From Takakia lepidozioides (Eukaryota; Streptophyta; Takakiopsida; Takakiales; Takakiaceae), in assembly GCA_030704615.1 (NCBI GenBank), contig CM060731.1:68678756-68742755 (forward strand): 64,000 nucleotides of DNA, read 5' to 3'. Every line of letters begins with the position of its first letter. The stretch's first letter is position 1. Positions 61,914-64,000 of this stretch are shown here, piece by piece. The position numbers were made by a program, and so were the translations under genes. Below the pieces are notes generated by a model, which was given only the letters and a program-made list of their open reading frames with translations, searched no databases and was not told the DNA's origin.

Positions 61914-64000
61914 GTTAACCATATCAATCTGAAGCATTAAAAAGTTGTCGACTCTGTCCTTCATGTCGCACGAAAGCCTCCGAGGATATATGTACAAAGA
62001 AACTGAAGTCGTAGCTTGCTTGCATCAAAAGTAGTGGGATAAGAGGAAGTGAAGACCTCAAATATCATTTTGTCCGGAACAGTTGGAATGGTCTTTCACA
62101 ATTCGATTTGTCTACAAGGATCCAATCTTATGTGGCCAAAATTTATCCCAGAGTGGGTGCAGAATTTGTAGCGCAAGAGGGCCCAAGAATTCAGTAGGTG
62201 GACCAGAAAGTACCCAGCCGATATAACGGGAGATCCAGAGTCTACCTACTGGAAGCCAATGTCATCTTTTGTAGCTTGAAATTTTGTTCTCAACCAAACA
62301 CGCACTTCTGGATGTGGGTTTGAAGAACAGTGAATTGAGTGTAGCGACTGCCCTTGTGGGTGACGGCTTGACCAAGAGGAGGTATTTGTAGCCATTCAAG
62401 ATTTAGTTACACTAAGTTCAACTGACCCCAAGATTTCCATTGTATTCATGTAGGTGTCACCCCTAATTTCAAATCATGCTGGAATGGGTGTCAATGGCCC
62501 ACCCGCCATCCAAATGTTGTACAGCATGGCCCTGGTGATGGCTCTGAGGGATAGTGCATTTATGTTGTCGAGGTCAAGCAACTATTTGTATATGGATTTC
62601 GACTTGAGAAAATATAATTTGAAGTAACAATGTTATCACTCTCCTTAAATTGTTCGTCTACCTCGTCCAGGTCATTGGTCTAGCGAGCACCAAGGCATCA
62701 TATGTGTGAATCTCCTACCTTCTTAGTATTCAGACCTGATGTAAGGGACGGGATGTTGAGCACTCACCAATTACTATAGAGTACTAGATAGAGTTCAACA
62801 GGACAAGTATTATGGGACTTAGCATGCCCCAACTGCAGGAGTGGTGAGGATAGCCTTTGCAACTGGCAACATCAGGTTGGTTGCCTTTCCAGGAGAAAAT
62901 CCTTTCCCTCCCTCTCGAGGTCTCTGGAGTTCATTCATGAGCGTAGTCAGGTTTAAATCCAGTATCTCCACCATAAAAGGGTACTCGATACTTCCTCCTG
63001 CCACCAAGAGTGGCTCCCATGCACCAATACCTCCACAATCCAACTATGTGCCATATCTCCCCAGGATGTTTGCTTCCTTCATCAGTTTTGCATCAAATGC
63101 AAGCAGAGCTGGGCAACAGAATGAATGGTGTTTAACTGTAGAAGACTTGGATTTCTACCTAGGATACACTATACTACAAGCACAGCCCGAGTCTTCAAAA
63201 ATCAAAAGATTTCAGCTGAGCACACTGATTCTGCAATAAAAGCCACAAGAAAATTTACTCCTGCACAGCATTGATGATTGCATGCGTCGCAGATTGGTTT
63301 GCAACATTTCATAAAGAGGGAAGCTACGACAGATCATGGCTTCCGGTGGGGGACTCTGGACTCCATATCTCCCGTGATGGCTGCTGGGTACTTTCTGGTC
63401 CACTTACTAAATTCTTGGGCCCTCTTCCGCTAGACAAGTTCTGCACCGACTCCGGGGTAAATAATGGCCATTGCATAGTTTCGGATGCATGAGATTGGAC
63501 CGCTGACAAGAAGAAGGTAACCTGAAAACCTCTCTAGAATGTACTGAATCTGAATGTCCAGGCACCAGTTCTTGACGAATTTCTATCCCTCTAATACTAC
63601 CACATTTCAATGCAATCAAGAGCTCTAGGGACTTTGATTCTAAGTATTACAGAAGCTGCCGTTGGAGATTTCTTGCGACATGAAGGCCAGAAAGAACCTT
63701 AAGAGGTATAATTCTGTATCAGTGTCCATGCAAAAGGAAAATTATGGTATGCAGAAAAAAAGACAGATGTTGAGTGCGCAACGAAAAGTTCAGGAGCTAC
63801 ATGATCAAGTAGTTTGTGAATGGAAGGAAAGAAAGAAACTAGCCAATCTAGCCTTCCCTTCCAGACACTACAGAACGATAATCTGGAAAAGAACTGCATT
63901 CTGGCTGAGAAGAGATGAATGATGAGACACATTAGCTGCGAACTACAGAGTGATTAATATCATCTGGCGCTAGACAATCTCAGTATCCTCCCACATGAAA
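61914..64000. other. right edge, no gene recognised
   Basis: Several short open frames on both strands (for example 62819-63043 minus and 63662-63922 plus, the latter rich in Lys and Arg) without motifs or convincing splice partners. Confidence 0.4.

Overview
The window is nuclear DNA of a land plant. The genes carry phase-consistent spliceosomal introns and belong to plant families: a DYW-type PPR editing factor, a plant pectate lyase, a CXE carboxylesterase, a LEA protein, a myristoylation-type glutaredoxin/zinc-finger protein, an NHL protein and U11/U12-31K. The very regular PPR repeats, the decayed PPR copies nearby and the GCM-like MULE protein suggest a seed-free plant (moss, lycophyte or fern), but I cannot name a species. 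Several gene models below were assembled by hand from splice sites, reading phase and family resemblance, and include exons too short or too ATG-poor to stand out as ORFs.

Left third (1-24 kb). A decayed Mutator-like transposase-type gene (1.2-4.0 kb) is followed by a G-rich minisatellite (4.6-5.6 kb) and about 4.6 kb with nothing recognised. Then come a complete four-exon pectate lyase (10.5-12.9 kb, +) and a short secreted RNase-III-like protein of the NFD2 type (14.0-15.0 kb, -). Two PPR pseudogenes (16.0-20.7 kb) lie between inverted copies of a GC-rich repeat (15.3 and 23.8 kb).

Middle (24-42 kb). This part holds an NHL-repeat membrane/secreted protein (+), a small three-exon LEA protein (+), a LINE whose 5' part is inverted (30.0-32.9 kb), a possible tRNA-derived SINE (33.4-33.7 kb), a CXE-type alpha/beta hydrolase (+) and an 881-residue glutaredoxin-domain protein (-).

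Right third (42-64 kb). U11/U12-31K (minor-spliceosome protein, eight exons, -) and RFC3 (clamp-loader subunit, nine exons, +) are divergent and share a 663-bp intergenic region. RFC3 intron 6 has the hallmarks of a U12-type intron, the class of intron that the neighbouring gene's product helps to splice. An aldo/keto reductase (seven exons, -) has two apparent frame slips. It is divergent from exons encoding OSB-like PDF motifs, which lead into an intact PPR-DYW gene (58.6-61.2 kb, +). The last 3 kb holds one orphan exon and nothing else I can identify.

The genes are mostly unrelated housekeeping, cell-wall and stress genes; no operon-like organisation is expected. The links that stand out are the 31K/RFC3 pair and the intact PPR gene with its pseudogene relatives.
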